A stretch of DNA of 64,000 nucleotides from Phycisphaeraceae bacterium (GTDB lineage Bacteria; Planctomycetota; Phycisphaerae; Phycisphaerales; Phycisphaeraceae), in contig PBAS01000017.1 in the NCBI GenBank assembly GCA_002716625.1, positions 1 through 64,000 on the forward strand, read 5' to 3'. Shown here piece after piece: positions 45,025-53,075 of this stretch; the stretch's first letter is position 1; each line of letters starts with the position of its first letter. A model generated the notes under the pieces. That model did not search any database, was not told where the DNA came from, and worked only from the letters and a program-made list of their open reading frames with translations. Made by a program: the position numbers and the translations under genes.

Positions 45025-45897
45025 ATGTTCGGCAGAGGATATAGATGTGTTTTCATGACGGGATCTTCAATTTCACCTGAAATGCGCGCAGTTGAAATCA
45101 ATGGCCAGCGCATCGAGTATTATGAGGTTGGGCAGGGTCCACCAATCGTTCTGAATCACGGCGCCAACTGCGGGGCGGACGATTGGTTTAATGTCGTTGG
45201 GCCGCTGTCCTTGCATTACCGGCTCATTATCCCAGATAGACTGGTTCATGAAGTTGATCCCTGGCGATTGTGGTTATTGCTTGAGCATCTCAATATCGAT
45301 CGCGTGGCTCTCTTGGGCCATAGTGGTGGAGCGTTTACGAGCCGTGAGATGTATAGGCAAAATCCGTTGCGAGTGTGGGCTTTTGTATGCATTGATTCTG
45401 CTGCAGCAGGTGGAAAGGTCAGTGCTATTTCATTGCCGAACAGTCTTTGGCCTCCCCATGTGGCGACCATGTTTGCTAGGAACAAGGCAAAGCTCTTGGC
45501 GATCTCACCAAATCGTGTTTCGGATTATCCATCTGACGAAAATGTAGCCATCCTTGCGAAAACTTTCCAGCGAAAGGCCCAAACACCGAAAGAGCGCATG
45601 GTGGGGCGTAGTCAGCCCATGGCTTGCAAGGTGGCCGGTCCGTTTTCGCCCGGACCGGAACCGATTGACGATAAAGGTTGTTTTTTTCAGTGCCCAATGC
45701 TGGTGTTCAATTCAGGTCGCGGAAAACTTGATGCATCGGATCCTCCGGAGTCAACCAACACATGGTGGGGCACGCCGATTCAGGCGGAGAAATATAAATT
45801 TGTACTAGTTCGGGATAGCGGACACTGGGTTTGGTTGGATCAGCCAAAGGAGTTTCTGGAACAGACAATACGGTTTCTCACACACCATCAGCCGTAG
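45025..45897 (+). CDS. Alpha/beta hydrolase fold protein, shortened between beta-4 and the nucleophile
   Basis: 290 residues. Core motifs: PPIVLNHGANCGADDW (oxyanion strand), nucleophile elbow LLGHSGGAFTS (Ser) and the C-terminal DSGHWVWLDQPKEF (His). The usual PDxRGHGxS loop is replaced by IPDRLVHEVDPWRLW, and about 20 residues between it and the HLNIDRVALLGHS strand are missing, which suggests a small in-frame deletion. Function may be altered or lost. Starts at 45025, 45055 or 45082 are all possible and none has a good ribosome-binding site at normal distance. Convergent with selD. Confidence 0.72.
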   Translation: MFGRGYRCVFMTGSSISPEMRAVEINGQRIEYYEVGQGPPIVLNHGANCGADDWFNVVGPLSLHYRLIIPDRLVHEVDPWRLWLLLEHLNIDRVALLGHSGGAFTSREMYRQNPLRVWAFVCIDSAAAGGKVSAISLPNSLWPPHVATMFARNKAKLLAISPNRVSDYPSDENVAILAKTFQRKAQTPKERMVGRSQPMACKVAGPFSPGPEPIDDKGCFFQCPMLVFNSGRGKLDASDPPESTNTWWGTPIQAEKYKFVLVRDSGHWVWLDQPKEFLEQTIRFLTHHQP

Positions 45898-45990
45898 TCC
45901 CGTGGACATGGTATGGGTGCAGTATTGATAGCAAGTATTGTCCCCTTCGTGGGGTTCAGTTGGGGCTGTAAGTTGTCTTTTGTGGGAACG

Positions 45991-46015
45991 TATAAATGGG
46001 TGTTACCCATTTATA
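45991..46015. terminator. Perfect 11-bp hairpin at the end of selD
   Basis: TATAAATGGGT (45991-46001), GTT, ACCCATTTATA (46005-46015). The right arm covers the last codons and stop of selD. The position between two convergent genes fits a bidirectional terminator; no U-run follows on either strand, though the stem itself is AT-rich at its base. Confidence 0.55.
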
Positions 46016-47058
46016 ACGAGCGGTACATCCTGTTTTTCCGTAACGCATCCAATGACACAGGCTGCATCAGCTCCATCCATCTTGGCTTGTTTCACCAGTT
46101 TGTCCGCATTTTTCTTAGGTGTGCTGAGCAATAATCCACCGGATGTCTGCGCATCGTAAATCAGTTCAAGCAGCACCATTGATGGCTGGCCTTCAATTCG
46201 AGTAAGTGGTGCGGTGTGGCTTTGATTTGTTTTTGTCGCGCGCGTTTGGTGGCCAGATTCAGCAAGCGCAAGGACCCCTGGAAGGATCGGTAATTGATCA
46301 AGTTCAATCACCAAGGTGACGTTGCTGGCCTGAGCCATTTCCGTCGAATGTCCGGCAAGGCCAAAACCTGTCACGTCAGTGGACGCATGTGCGCCGGCAT
46401 TCTTTGCCGCTTGGGCGCCTGCATGATTAAGCTGGACCATGCTGGCGATAGCAGCATCAAGTGTAGCGGTTGGACACTTGTTGGCTTTGAAAGCTGTCGT
46501 GACGTAGCCGGTTCCCAGCCCCTTGGTCAATATCAGTACATCGCCGGGTGTTGCTTCTTGGTTGGTTAGAAGATCATTTGGGGACACGACACCTGTAACC
46601 GCCTGTCCGTACTTGATCTCTGTATCGCGAACCGTATGCCCGCCGATGATCACGGCGCCCGCATGACGGGCACATTCAGATCCTCCTTTAAGGATGTCAC
46701 TAAGGATGCCGAGGTCCAATTCGTCGTCAGGAAAGGAGACGATATTGAGTGCGGTGGTTGGCTTGCCACCCATGGCAAACACGTCGCTCATTGAGTTGGC
46801 CGCGGCGATTTGACCAAAGATAAAAGGATCGTCAACCAGCGGTGGAAAGAAGTCGACCGATTGCACAATTAGCAGATCATCGCGCAAGCGAAAGACACCC
46901 GCATCACTAAAGTTATCAACTCCGACGACCAATCTATCGTTGCTGAACATCGGCAAGTCCCGCACAACCTGTGCGGTTCCCTCTTGGGATAATTTGCCCG
47001 CTCACCCTGCGCAGTTGGCGTAATCGACGAGCCGTTTCTTTTTTCCAAACAAGGCCAT
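46003..47058 (-). CDS. selD: Selenide, water dikinase, selenocysteine-containing (in-frame TGA)
   Basis: Makes selenophosphate from selenide and ATP for selenocysteine and selenouridine synthesis. Reading from ATG at 47058 through the TGA at 47004-47002 as Sec gives 351 residues, the usual length, with the active-site sequence ANCAG-U19-AGKLS; the Sec/Cys followed by Lys (K22) is the catalytic pair (C17/K20 in E. coli). Without readthrough, translation would have to begin at GTG 46965 and lose the active site. The body is canonical: DFFPPLVDDPFIFGQIAAAN, SDVFAMGGKP, DVTGFGLAGH and YDAQTSGGLLL. A SECIS-like hairpin follows the TGA. A TAA 12 bases above the ATG fixes the start. SelA, SelB and tRNA-Sec are not in the window. 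Confidence 0.88.
46952..47004 (-). promoter_or_regulatory. Bacterial SECIS-like element downstream of the selD TGA
   Basis: On the minus strand, 31 bases after the TGA, CCGCAC and GTGCGG (46960-46965 and 46971-46976) form a perfect 6-bp stem with loop AGGTT, carrying G at loop position 2. A lower stem of GGCAA just after the TGA (46994-46998) with TTGCC (46952-46956) can close the structure. Bacterial SECIS elements bind SelB through a short stem with a G near the start of the apical loop, within a few tens of bases of the UGA, which this satisfies. Confidence 0.7.
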
Positions 47059-47218
47059 TTTGGATTCCCGTTAGACTTAAACAGTTTTTCAGATGGATAT
47101 TACTTTTTTATGCATGTGTTTATTGGCCGCAAGATGCAAGTGGTTTTATTGTGTTTATCATCCTTTGGTTTATTCCGATTTATTGCGGTTGCTGTGCTGA
47201 CAGGATAGAACAAAGTAT

Positions 47219-48592
47219 ATGAATCTGCACGGGATGCTCACATCACGGGCTCAGACGGGTAATCCAATACGAATAGGTCTTGTCGGTGTGGGGAAATTTG
47301 GCACCATGTTCCTCAGCCAAGCCCGCACGATGGTTGGTGTCCACATCTTGGGAATTGCGGACTTGGCCGTGGAGCGGATGGCGGAGAGATGCCTTGGAAT
47401 TGGCTGGGCAAAGGAGCGGTTGGACGCGACAAATTGTCAAGATGCAGTGGATAACGGCACAACCTGGCTGATGGAAAATGCAGAAGAAATGATCCGCAAT
47501 GGATGTATTGATGTACTCATCGAGGCGACGGGCAGCCCTGCGGCTGGGATCCACCATTGCCTGATGGCCATTGAACAGGGCATACACGTCATCATGGCTA
47601 ACGTGGAGGCGGATGTTGTGGCTGGTCCGCTTCTGGCCCGAAAAGCACAATCAGCGGGGCTGGTTTATAGTCTGGCTTGGGGAGATCAGCCGGCTCTGAT
47701 CTGCGAACACATCGACTGGGCACGCACATGTGGGTTTGACGTGGTCTGTGCAGGCAAGGGGACGCGTCACCATCCAACGTTTTGCCAGTCAACACCACAG
47801 ACGGTTTGGAACCTCTACGGACTTGATCCACAAGATGCCGAACGCGGGGGCATGAATCCAAAGATGTTTAATAGCTTTGTTGATGGATCTAAATCTGCCA
47901 TTGAGATGACGGCTGTATGTAATGCTTCTGGATTGACTCCCCAAGAAGACGGTCTGGGCTTTCCGCCGGCGTCCTGTAGGGAGTTGGCGCAGGTGTGCAA
48001 ACCCCACTTTGATGGCGGTGTCCTCAGTCATGTTGGTACAACAGAGGTTGTGTCGTCATTGAATTACGATATGAGTCCTGTGGAGGATGATCTTCGGTTT
48101 GGCACATTCGTTGTTGTTACATCAGATAACAATTATGTACGACGGTGTTTTGGTGAATACGGCATGCAGGTGGATGAGACTGGTCGGTATTGTGCCCTGT
48201 TTAGGCCGTCACACATGATTGGGTTGGAGTTGGGGATCTCTGTGGCCAGCGTGGCTTTGCGTGGAGAGCCGACAGGCGCCCCTTTCAGCTGGTCAGCCGA
48301 TACGATTGCGGTTGCTAAGCGAGATCTCAAGGCAAAAGAAATACTCGATGGCGAAGGGGGTTGTTGCGTCTGGGGTAAGCAGGTGCCGGCAGATCAGTCA
48401 CATAAGAATGGATTGGTTCCATTGGGTTTGACTCACGACGTCATGCTTTTACATGATATTCCCCGGGGGAAGCAACTATGTTGGGATGACATTGAGTACG
48501 ATGAAAGTTGTGAAATAATGAAAATACGGCGCGAAATGGAGGCTGAATTCGGTTCGGATGTTGGAGGACTGGCTGTGACATCAACCTGCTGA
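47219..48592 (+). CDS. NAD(P)-binding oxidoreductase with C-terminal SAF-type domain
   Basis: 457 residues. N-terminal Rossmann domain like homoserine dehydrogenase or Gfo/Idh/MocA (IGLVGVGKFGTMFLSQ; IDVLIEATGSPAAG), a central catalytic-type domain (GFDVVCAGKGTRHHPTF, MFNSFVDGSKSAIEMTAVCNASGL), and a C-terminal SAF-like segment (VAKRDLKAKEILDGEGG ... GLTHDVMLLHDIPRGKQLCWDDIEYD). Proteins with this architecture occur in sugar and sugar-acid catabolic loci of proteobacteria; reaction unknown. Divergent from selD with 160 bp between. Confidence 0.82.
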   Translation: MNLHGMLTSRAQTGNPIRIGLVGVGKFGTMFLSQARTMVGVHILGIADLAVERMAERCLGIGWAKERLDATNCQDAVDNGTTWLMENAEEMIRNGCIDVLIEATGSPAAGIHHCLMAIEQGIHVIMANVEADVVAGPLLARKAQSAGLVYSLAWGDQPALICEHIDWARTCGFDVVCAGKGTRHHPTFCQSTPQTVWNLYGLDPQDAERGGMNPKMFNSFVDGSKSAIEMTAVCNASGLTPQEDGLGFPPASCRELAQVCKPHFDGGVLSHVGTTEVVSSLNYDMSPVEDDLRFGTFVVVTSDNNYVRRCFGEYGMQVDETGRYCALFRPSHMIGLELGISVASVALRGEPTGAPFSWSADTIAVAKRDLKAKEILDGEGGCCVWGKQVPADQSHKNGLVPLGLTHDVMLLHDIPRGKQLCWDDIEYDESCEIMKIRREMEAEFGSDVGGLAVTSTC

Positions 48593-48615
48593 ATTGTAAA
48601 CGGTCCGTCCTGATG

Positions 48616-49458
48616 CTATTGAACATCATCTGGAATCAGATGATGTCGATCTGGTGGCAGTACTTCCCGGAGTTTTGGCAAATATGACTGGCGGCCATTG
48701 AAGCGTGATTTTGCTTCTCCCATCACCACATCCCTCGGGCGAAATCCAATAAAGAAAGAATATCGTGGCTTGGTGTCAACATTCGTCGAAGCTCCATGAA
48801 TGGCAGCCTGGTTGACTACTGATACTTGCCCCGCATGTCCCACTACGGGAATAGGATCTTCAAATTCCAGGTCCGGCCAATCATCTGGATGCTTCGCATG
48901 GCCGGCGGGACGGCTGTGCGTATCTTGCATATTGACATAATTATTAATGTCCGTCGATTTGGTCAGATATGTTGGGCGATCATCCATCCATTGAGCGATC
49001 TGCAGATGGCTTTTAGGGCGGTACATCAGCGGCGCGGTTTTCGGGCCCACATCTTTAATCCATATAAATAGCCCCAGGTCCATTCGCCGGGGTTTAGACG
49101 CCATATCGGCCAGGCCATAGGTGATGTCAGTATGTTCGCCAATTTCAAATTTCGCATTCGGCTGAGGATGAGTTTTGCGAATTGCCGTATTGGTGATTAC
49201 CACGTTGTCGGTATAGAGGAGTTTCTTCATGACCTCCTCAAAGAAGGGGTTTGCAATGATTGAAACAAATGATGGTTGGAGCAGGCTGTTCTCGCCGACT
49301 CGATAGCGGGGTTTCTTCTCGCCCGGCCGAGGTGGCCCCAAGGGGAGCAGGGTATCCATCAATTGGGCCGCTTGAGTTAACTGGTCATCAGTGAGTGGCG
49401 TATCGATTGTGACCGCGCCTTCCTGTTCGAATGTGTTGATTTGTGTATTAGTGATCAT
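48616..49458 (-). CDS. Phytanoyl-CoA dioxygenase (PhyH) family protein
   Basis: 280 residues from ATG at 49458 (the frame opens at 49500). Fe(II)/2-oxoglutarate oxygenase: HxD in IGEHTDITYG, the distal His in NQAAIHGASTNVD, and an Arg about ten residues on in KPRYSFF. The chain is only distantly related to the PhyH at 34588. Substrate unknown. The start lies 46 bases downstream of the ASPIC/VCBS gene on the same strand, so probably co-transcribed with it. Its last codons form half of a perfect hairpin. Confidence 0.85.
   Translation of the reverse strand: MITNTQINTFEQEGAVTIDTPLTDDQLTQAAQLMDTLLPLGPPRPGEKKPRYRVGENSLLQPSFVSIIANPFFEEVMKKLLYTDNVVITNTAIRKTHPQPNAKFEIGEHTDITYGLADMASKPRRMDLGLFIWIKDVGPKTAPLMYRPKSHLQIAQWMDDRPTYLTKSTDINNYVNMQDTHSRPAGHAKHPDDWPDLEFEDPIPVVGHAGQVSVVNQAAIHGASTNVDTKPRYSFFIGFRPRDVVMGEAKSRFNGRQSYLPKLREVLPPDRHHLIPDDVQ
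48623..48646. terminator. Perfect 10-bp hairpin at the end of the PhyH gene
   Basis: ACATCATCTG (48623-48632), GAAT, CAGATGATGT (48637-48646). It lies within the final codons of the leftward PhyH gene and 30 bp past the convergent gene ending at 48592. Terminator-like position, no U-run. Confidence 0.45.
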
Positions 49459-49503
49459 GGTGGCCAATCGTATCAACTTGAGATTGAGAGCAGGTGCCAA
49501 TAT

Positions 49504-51828
49504 CTAGTGTTGAGTGAACCCCATTGGCTTGAGGCGAAGTTTGCGAAAGGATTCTTTACCTTCGGTGATGTGAAGCCATTGGCCAGCACTAATATTATCA
49601 ATGCGTTGTTTGTGTCCTGTGGTTGGCCAAAAGATTTCAAGTATATCGACTTTGGTTGATTGGCCCAGTCCTATCACCTGCCTTAATGGATTTGAGCCAA
49701 AGCTTCCGCCACTGGTAACCTGTCGATAGATGGATCGCGGCTTCCCATTCTCCGTGATCCGGACATGGATTTTCGCTCCAATGGCCGAGCGATTTGATTT
49801 GGTGCCGACAAGTTTCACGCCAATCCAGTGATTTGAAAAGCCTGGATTTTCAAAGAGAGCATCTCCGTATGCATCACCTGGGAAAGCCCCTCCCATTTGT
49901 TCAAATACATCGAGATCACCATCATTATCCAGATCGGCGAAGGCGATGCCGTGCCCTTTTTGTAAGTGCCCAAATCCACCCGCCATGGTGACGTTTTCAA
50001 ATCCCCCCCCCCCTTGATTGAGGAACATCATATTGGGGACCAGAACGTGGTAGTTGATATCGCCAGTACCCAGATAAAAGTCAAGATAGCCATCATTGTT
50101 AAGATCACCAAAGTTCGAGCCCATTGGTTGCATGGGTAGATTTAGATTTTGGCTGGTAGAAACATCTTCAAATCCACCTCGTCCGTCACCACGGTAAAGT
50201 GCTGGAGGTTCGAATCGGACCTGATGGCCTAAATATACTGCAGCAACCTGTGGCAAACTACTGGAATAGCTTGCGGCGAACAGGTCTAGATTCCCATCGT
50301 TGTCAAAATCCCAGAACCAGGTTGGAAAGCTGCTGATTGGTTTTGTAACGCCTGCACCGGGTGCAACATCGGTGAAGGTGCCATCCCCATTGTTGTGATA
50401 GAGGCGATTAGGGGAGTTCAGCGTTGATATGTAAAGATCAGGCCATCGGTCGTTGTCGTAATCGCCCCAGGTTACGCCTTTCACAAAAAGAGGGTGGTCA
50501 ACACCCGCATCAGGTGCCACATCAGTAAAGGTGCCATCCCCATTGTTGCGGAATAGTTGACATGGTACGTGTTGTTTGGATTCATGAATCTCGGAGCTAA
50601 ATCGACCGACTTTCGTGGGCGGCTTGTCGCCAATGTAAAAATCGATGTTCCCGCCTGATTCATTGCCAATAAATAGATCGAGGTCACCATCATTGTCATA
50701 GTCGGCCCAGGCAGCAGTCTGGGTCGGGTAGTGATGATTGGCAAGTCCAGCGTCAAAGGTGACGTCGGTAAAGGTGCCATCCCCATTGTTGCGGATTAAC
50801 GAGTTGGGATGTCGCCCTGCCTCAAACATCCAGCCACCCCGCAGGACCAGGATGTCCAGCCAGCCATCGTTGTTGTAGTCCGCGGATACGATATTAAGGC
50901 CACCGTAGAGCCCCGCCAGGCCAGCCTCCTTGGTTCGATGAGAAAAGGTGCCATTACCATTATTTCGAAAGATTTTAAGTTGCCCCGTGCTGTCCCAGGT
51001 TGAACTGATAATGTCGAGGTAATGATCATTATTGAAGTCATCGACAATCACACTGCCGCATAAGTTAAACGTATTGAGTCCAAGTGATGGGGCGATATTC
51101 TTAAAACGGGGGAAGGAGATCTTTGACTCGAACACGGCGGGATTGATGAGATATTGGGGCGGAACGCCATCGGGGTAGGCGCCGATGGTCATGTATGCAA
51201 TATTAATTAGCCATCTGGCGGAAAGATAGATGTTGGTATCTCTCCGTTCTTTGACCCCATGGGTTAATACTTGCGTGAAATAGTGAATGGCTTGTTCTGA
51301 ACCGGTCGTGTTTGTATGTAGGCCACCTGTTGCAATGGGGACAATGCAGCTTTCCGGCGTATTTCGCAAGCAGCAGTTCTGGGTTTCACCCAGGCGCAGA
51401 TACGCCACGCCCAGTTGAAACCGCATGTAGTTTCCCGGGTATTTAGTCTTGTGGGTTTTCGGGAGGAGTTGATAGGCCTTGAGTTGATTTTCTATGGACG
51501 CCTCAGTGTTGCCTAAGCGAAGTTCGGCAACGCCCAGAAATGAATGGAGCTTCCACCGCTCATGGTTGGGTGTATCTGCCGGTAGATTTCTTAGCTGATG
51601 CTTTAGCTGTTGTGCCCGATCAGTACGAAAATAAGGGTGTCGGTCATTCCGCTCCTTTGCGATCTGATGGAGCAGGGCGACCATTTTTTGGTGCCCTGCT
51701 TCATTTTTATATTGCTCAAGGGGTTGGGGATTAGGGTTGACGTTAAGGTCTGAATCGATAGAAAAGCCCGTCGTGGCAGTGGCGACGAAACACATGGCGG
51801 CCAAGATGATCTGGATAGGTATTGGCAC
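49504..51828 (-). CDS. Exported VCBS-repeat protein with ASPIC/UnbV domain (CRTAC1-like)
   Basis: 774 residues. Sec signal peptide (IILAAMCFVATATTGFS), then a TPR-like helical region (about 70-160: LGVAELRLGNTEASI, LGVAYLRLGETQ), about eight VCBS/FG-GAP units of the D-x-N-x-D-G-x-L-D type, each followed by NNGDGTFTDV-type turns, and a C-terminal ASPIC/UnbV domain (IGAKIHVRI ... RQVTSGGSFGSNPLRQVIGLGQ). Predicted extracytoplasmic propeller of the CRTAC1 type, with Ca2+ loops; function unknown. It contains an 11-base G tract (50003-50013, C on the plus strand). Upstream neighbour on the same strand is the five-gene membrane cluster; downstream is PhyH. Confidence 0.87.
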   Translation of the reverse strand: MPIPIQIILAAMCFVATATTGFSIDSDLNVNPNPQPLEQYKNEAGHQKMVALLHQIAKERNDRHPYFRTDRAQQLKHQLRNLPADTPNHERWKLHSFLGVAELRLGNTEASIENQLKAYQLLPKTHKTKYPGNYMRFQLGVAYLRLGETQNCCLRNTPESCIVPIATGGLHTNTTGSEQAIHYFTQVLTHGVKERRDTNIYLSARWLINIAYMTIGAYPDGVPPQYLINPAVFESKISFPRFKNIAPSLGLNTFNLCGSVIVDDFNNDHYLDIISSTWDSTGQLKIFRNNGNGTFSHRTKEAGLAGLYGGLNIVSADYNNDGWLDILVLRGGWMFEAGRHPNSLIRNNGDGTFTDVTFDAGLANHHYPTQTAAWADYDNDGDLDLFIGNESGGNIDFYIGDKPPTKVGRFSSEIHESKQHVPCQLFRNNGDGTFTDVAPDAGVDHPLFVKGVTWGDYDNDRWPDLYISTLNSPNRLYHNNGDGTFTDVAPGAGVTKPISSFPTWFWDFDNDGNLDLFAASYSSSLPQVAAVYLGHQVRFEPPALYRGDGRGGFEDVSTSQNLNLPMQPMGSNFGDLNNDGYLDFYLGTGDINYHVLVPNMMFLNQGGGGFENVTMAGGFGHLQKGHGIAFADLDNDGDLDVFEQMGGAFPGDAYGDALFENPGFSNHWIGVKLVGTKSNRSAIGAKIHVRITENGKPRSIYRQVTSGGSFGSNPLRQVIGLGQSTKVDILEIFWPTTGHKQRIDNISAGQWLHITEGKESFRKLRLKPMGFTQH
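50003..50013. repeat. C11/G11 homopolymer inside the ASPIC/VCBS gene
   Basis: Eleven C on the plus strand, encoding four consecutive Gly codons (NQGGGGFENV) in the leftward gene. Other repeats of the same protein have NNGDGTF here, so GGG-type codons are not needed. Tracts of this length are slippage-prone and could switch the frame. Confidence 0.6.
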
Positions 51829-52190
51829 GATTCTAATTGTACTTGTCCGCGATTGATAGGTTCAAAGGCGGTACCTGGCATTAATATCCGGCGATCGTAT
51901 CCACATTGTCTACGTCTTGCCGGATGGAGGCTTCATGATTAAATCGGCGTGTGTCAAATAGCCGATTTTCTGTACAGAACCTACACCTATGATTCTATCT
52001 ATACCACCAGCGTCATAGCCACAGGGCAAATGGTAACCCAACCGTTCCAGCCATGCCCCAATCAGGCATGACACGATTGAGAAATGGATGCGATCGGCTT
52101 TGTGCTGCAAGTCACGCGACAGGCCTTAAAAATCTGATTTATCCAGGCCTCATATGCCACTTGACTTACGGTCAACCGTTCATGCATCCC
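51829..52190. other. Intergenic region between two leftward units
   Basis: No supported gene; a 66-codon open frame (51910-52110, leftward, TTG start) has no ribosome-binding site and no recognisable product. Two inverted repeats lie here: AATCGGC/GCCGATT at 51942-51948 and 51961-51967, and CATGCC/GGCATG at 52052-52057 and 52065-52070. The promoter of the ASPIC/VCBS gene must lie in the leftmost part. Confidence 0.5.
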
Positions 52191-52216
52191 TCCCTTGGTT
52201 GAATAAAGCCAAGGGA
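52191..52216 (-). terminator. Perfect 8-bp hairpin abutting the stop of the membrane cluster
   Basis: TCCCTTGG (52191-52198) and CCAAGGGA (52209-52216) with a 10-base loop; the stop codon of the ATPase gene ends at the adjacent base 52217. Likely 3' end of the five-gene transcript, by a Rho-assisted or stabilising hairpin since no U-run follows. Confidence 0.5.
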
Positions 52217-53029
52217 TTATTCGACCAACTTGCCAACTTCGATCTCCACATCCTTACGTTTTTCAACGCGATCTACCCGCCCATCAGCAACCCAGACAAT
52301 TCGATCGGAAACATCAAGCATTTTATGGTCGTGCGTGGCAGAAATGACCGTAGTTTGGCGTTCTTGGTTCATATCCTTGAGAAGCGTAATGATCGCCTGC
52401 CCGGTTTTTAAATCAAGGTTTCCAGTTGGTTCATCGGCAAGAATGATTGCTGGATCATTTGCGAATGCGCGTGCGATTGCCACGCGTTGCTGTTGGCCAC
52501 CGGACAGTTCGGTGGGTTTATGCTTGCAGCGTTCACCAAGACCAACACGCGTGAGAATATCAACCCCCGCATCCAAAGCCTCATCATTTGATTTACCGGC
52601 AAATGCCATTGGTAGCATCACATTTTCCAATGCTGTCATGGTTCCAATGAGGTTGAAGGTTTGAAAGATGTATCCAATTTTCCGGCAACGCAGCCAAGCA
52701 AGTTCAGACGGATCCAACTCCGCAATATCCACATCATCCACATAGACCTTACCGCTGGTCGGTTTGTCTAGGCCCCCCATCATATTGAACAGGGTTGATT
52801 TTCCTGATCCGCTGGGTCCCATGATGGATATGTACTCGCCACGATTGATCTTGAGGTTTACGCCATCGAGTGCTCGAACCTCTATTTTCCCCATTCGGTA
52901 CACTTTTTGAACATCATCGACACGAACGGCTAGTCCTGAGCCCTCAAACGAACTAACTTCATCAATAAATGCTTTAAGTCGTTCACCATTATCCGCCGTG
53001 TCTTTGGTATTCTGCTCAGATGAGTTCAT
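52217..53029 (-). CDS. ABC transporter ATPase (MacB/LolD type)
   Basis: About 270 residues from ATG at 53029. Walker A GPSGSGKST, Q-loop YIFQTFNLIGTMTALEN, signature LSGGQQQRVAIARA, Walker B IILADEPTGNLD and H-loop SATHDHKML. The sequence RALDGVNLKINRGEYISIMGPSG is that of the mechanotransmission type (LolD, MacB, FtsE). A ~40-residue acidic N-terminal extension precedes the ABC core. It should energise the FtsX-type permease encoded immediately upstream, and possibly the FtsX half of the large fusion protein. Last gene of the cluster. Confidence 0.93.
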   Translation of the reverse strand: MNSSEQNTKDTADNGERLKAFIDEVSSFEGSGLAVRVDDVQKVYRMGKIEVRALDGVNLKINRGEYISIMGPSGSGKSTLFNMMGGLDKPTSGKVYVDDVDIAELDPSELAWLRCRKIGYIFQTFNLIGTMTALENVMLPMAFAGKSNDEALDAGVDILTRVGLGERCKHKPTELSGGQQQRVAIARAFANDPAIILADEPTGNLDLKTGQAIITLLKDMNQERQTTVISATHDHKMLDVSDRIVWVADGRVDRVEKRKDVEIEVGKLVE

Positions 53030-53075
53030 ATCATCAGTCCTTCCTACGGCTCCTGCTCTTATCGAGTTCCAGAAA

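Noticed and set aside
46971-47222. 83-codon rightward frame over the selD start
   Set aside because: Antisense to the N-terminus of Sec-containing SelD; hydrophobic translation arises from AT-rich DNA.
51910-52110. 66-codon leftward frame between the membrane cluster and the ASPIC/VCBS gene
   Set aside because: TTG start without ribosome-binding site, spans an inverted repeat, no homology recognised.
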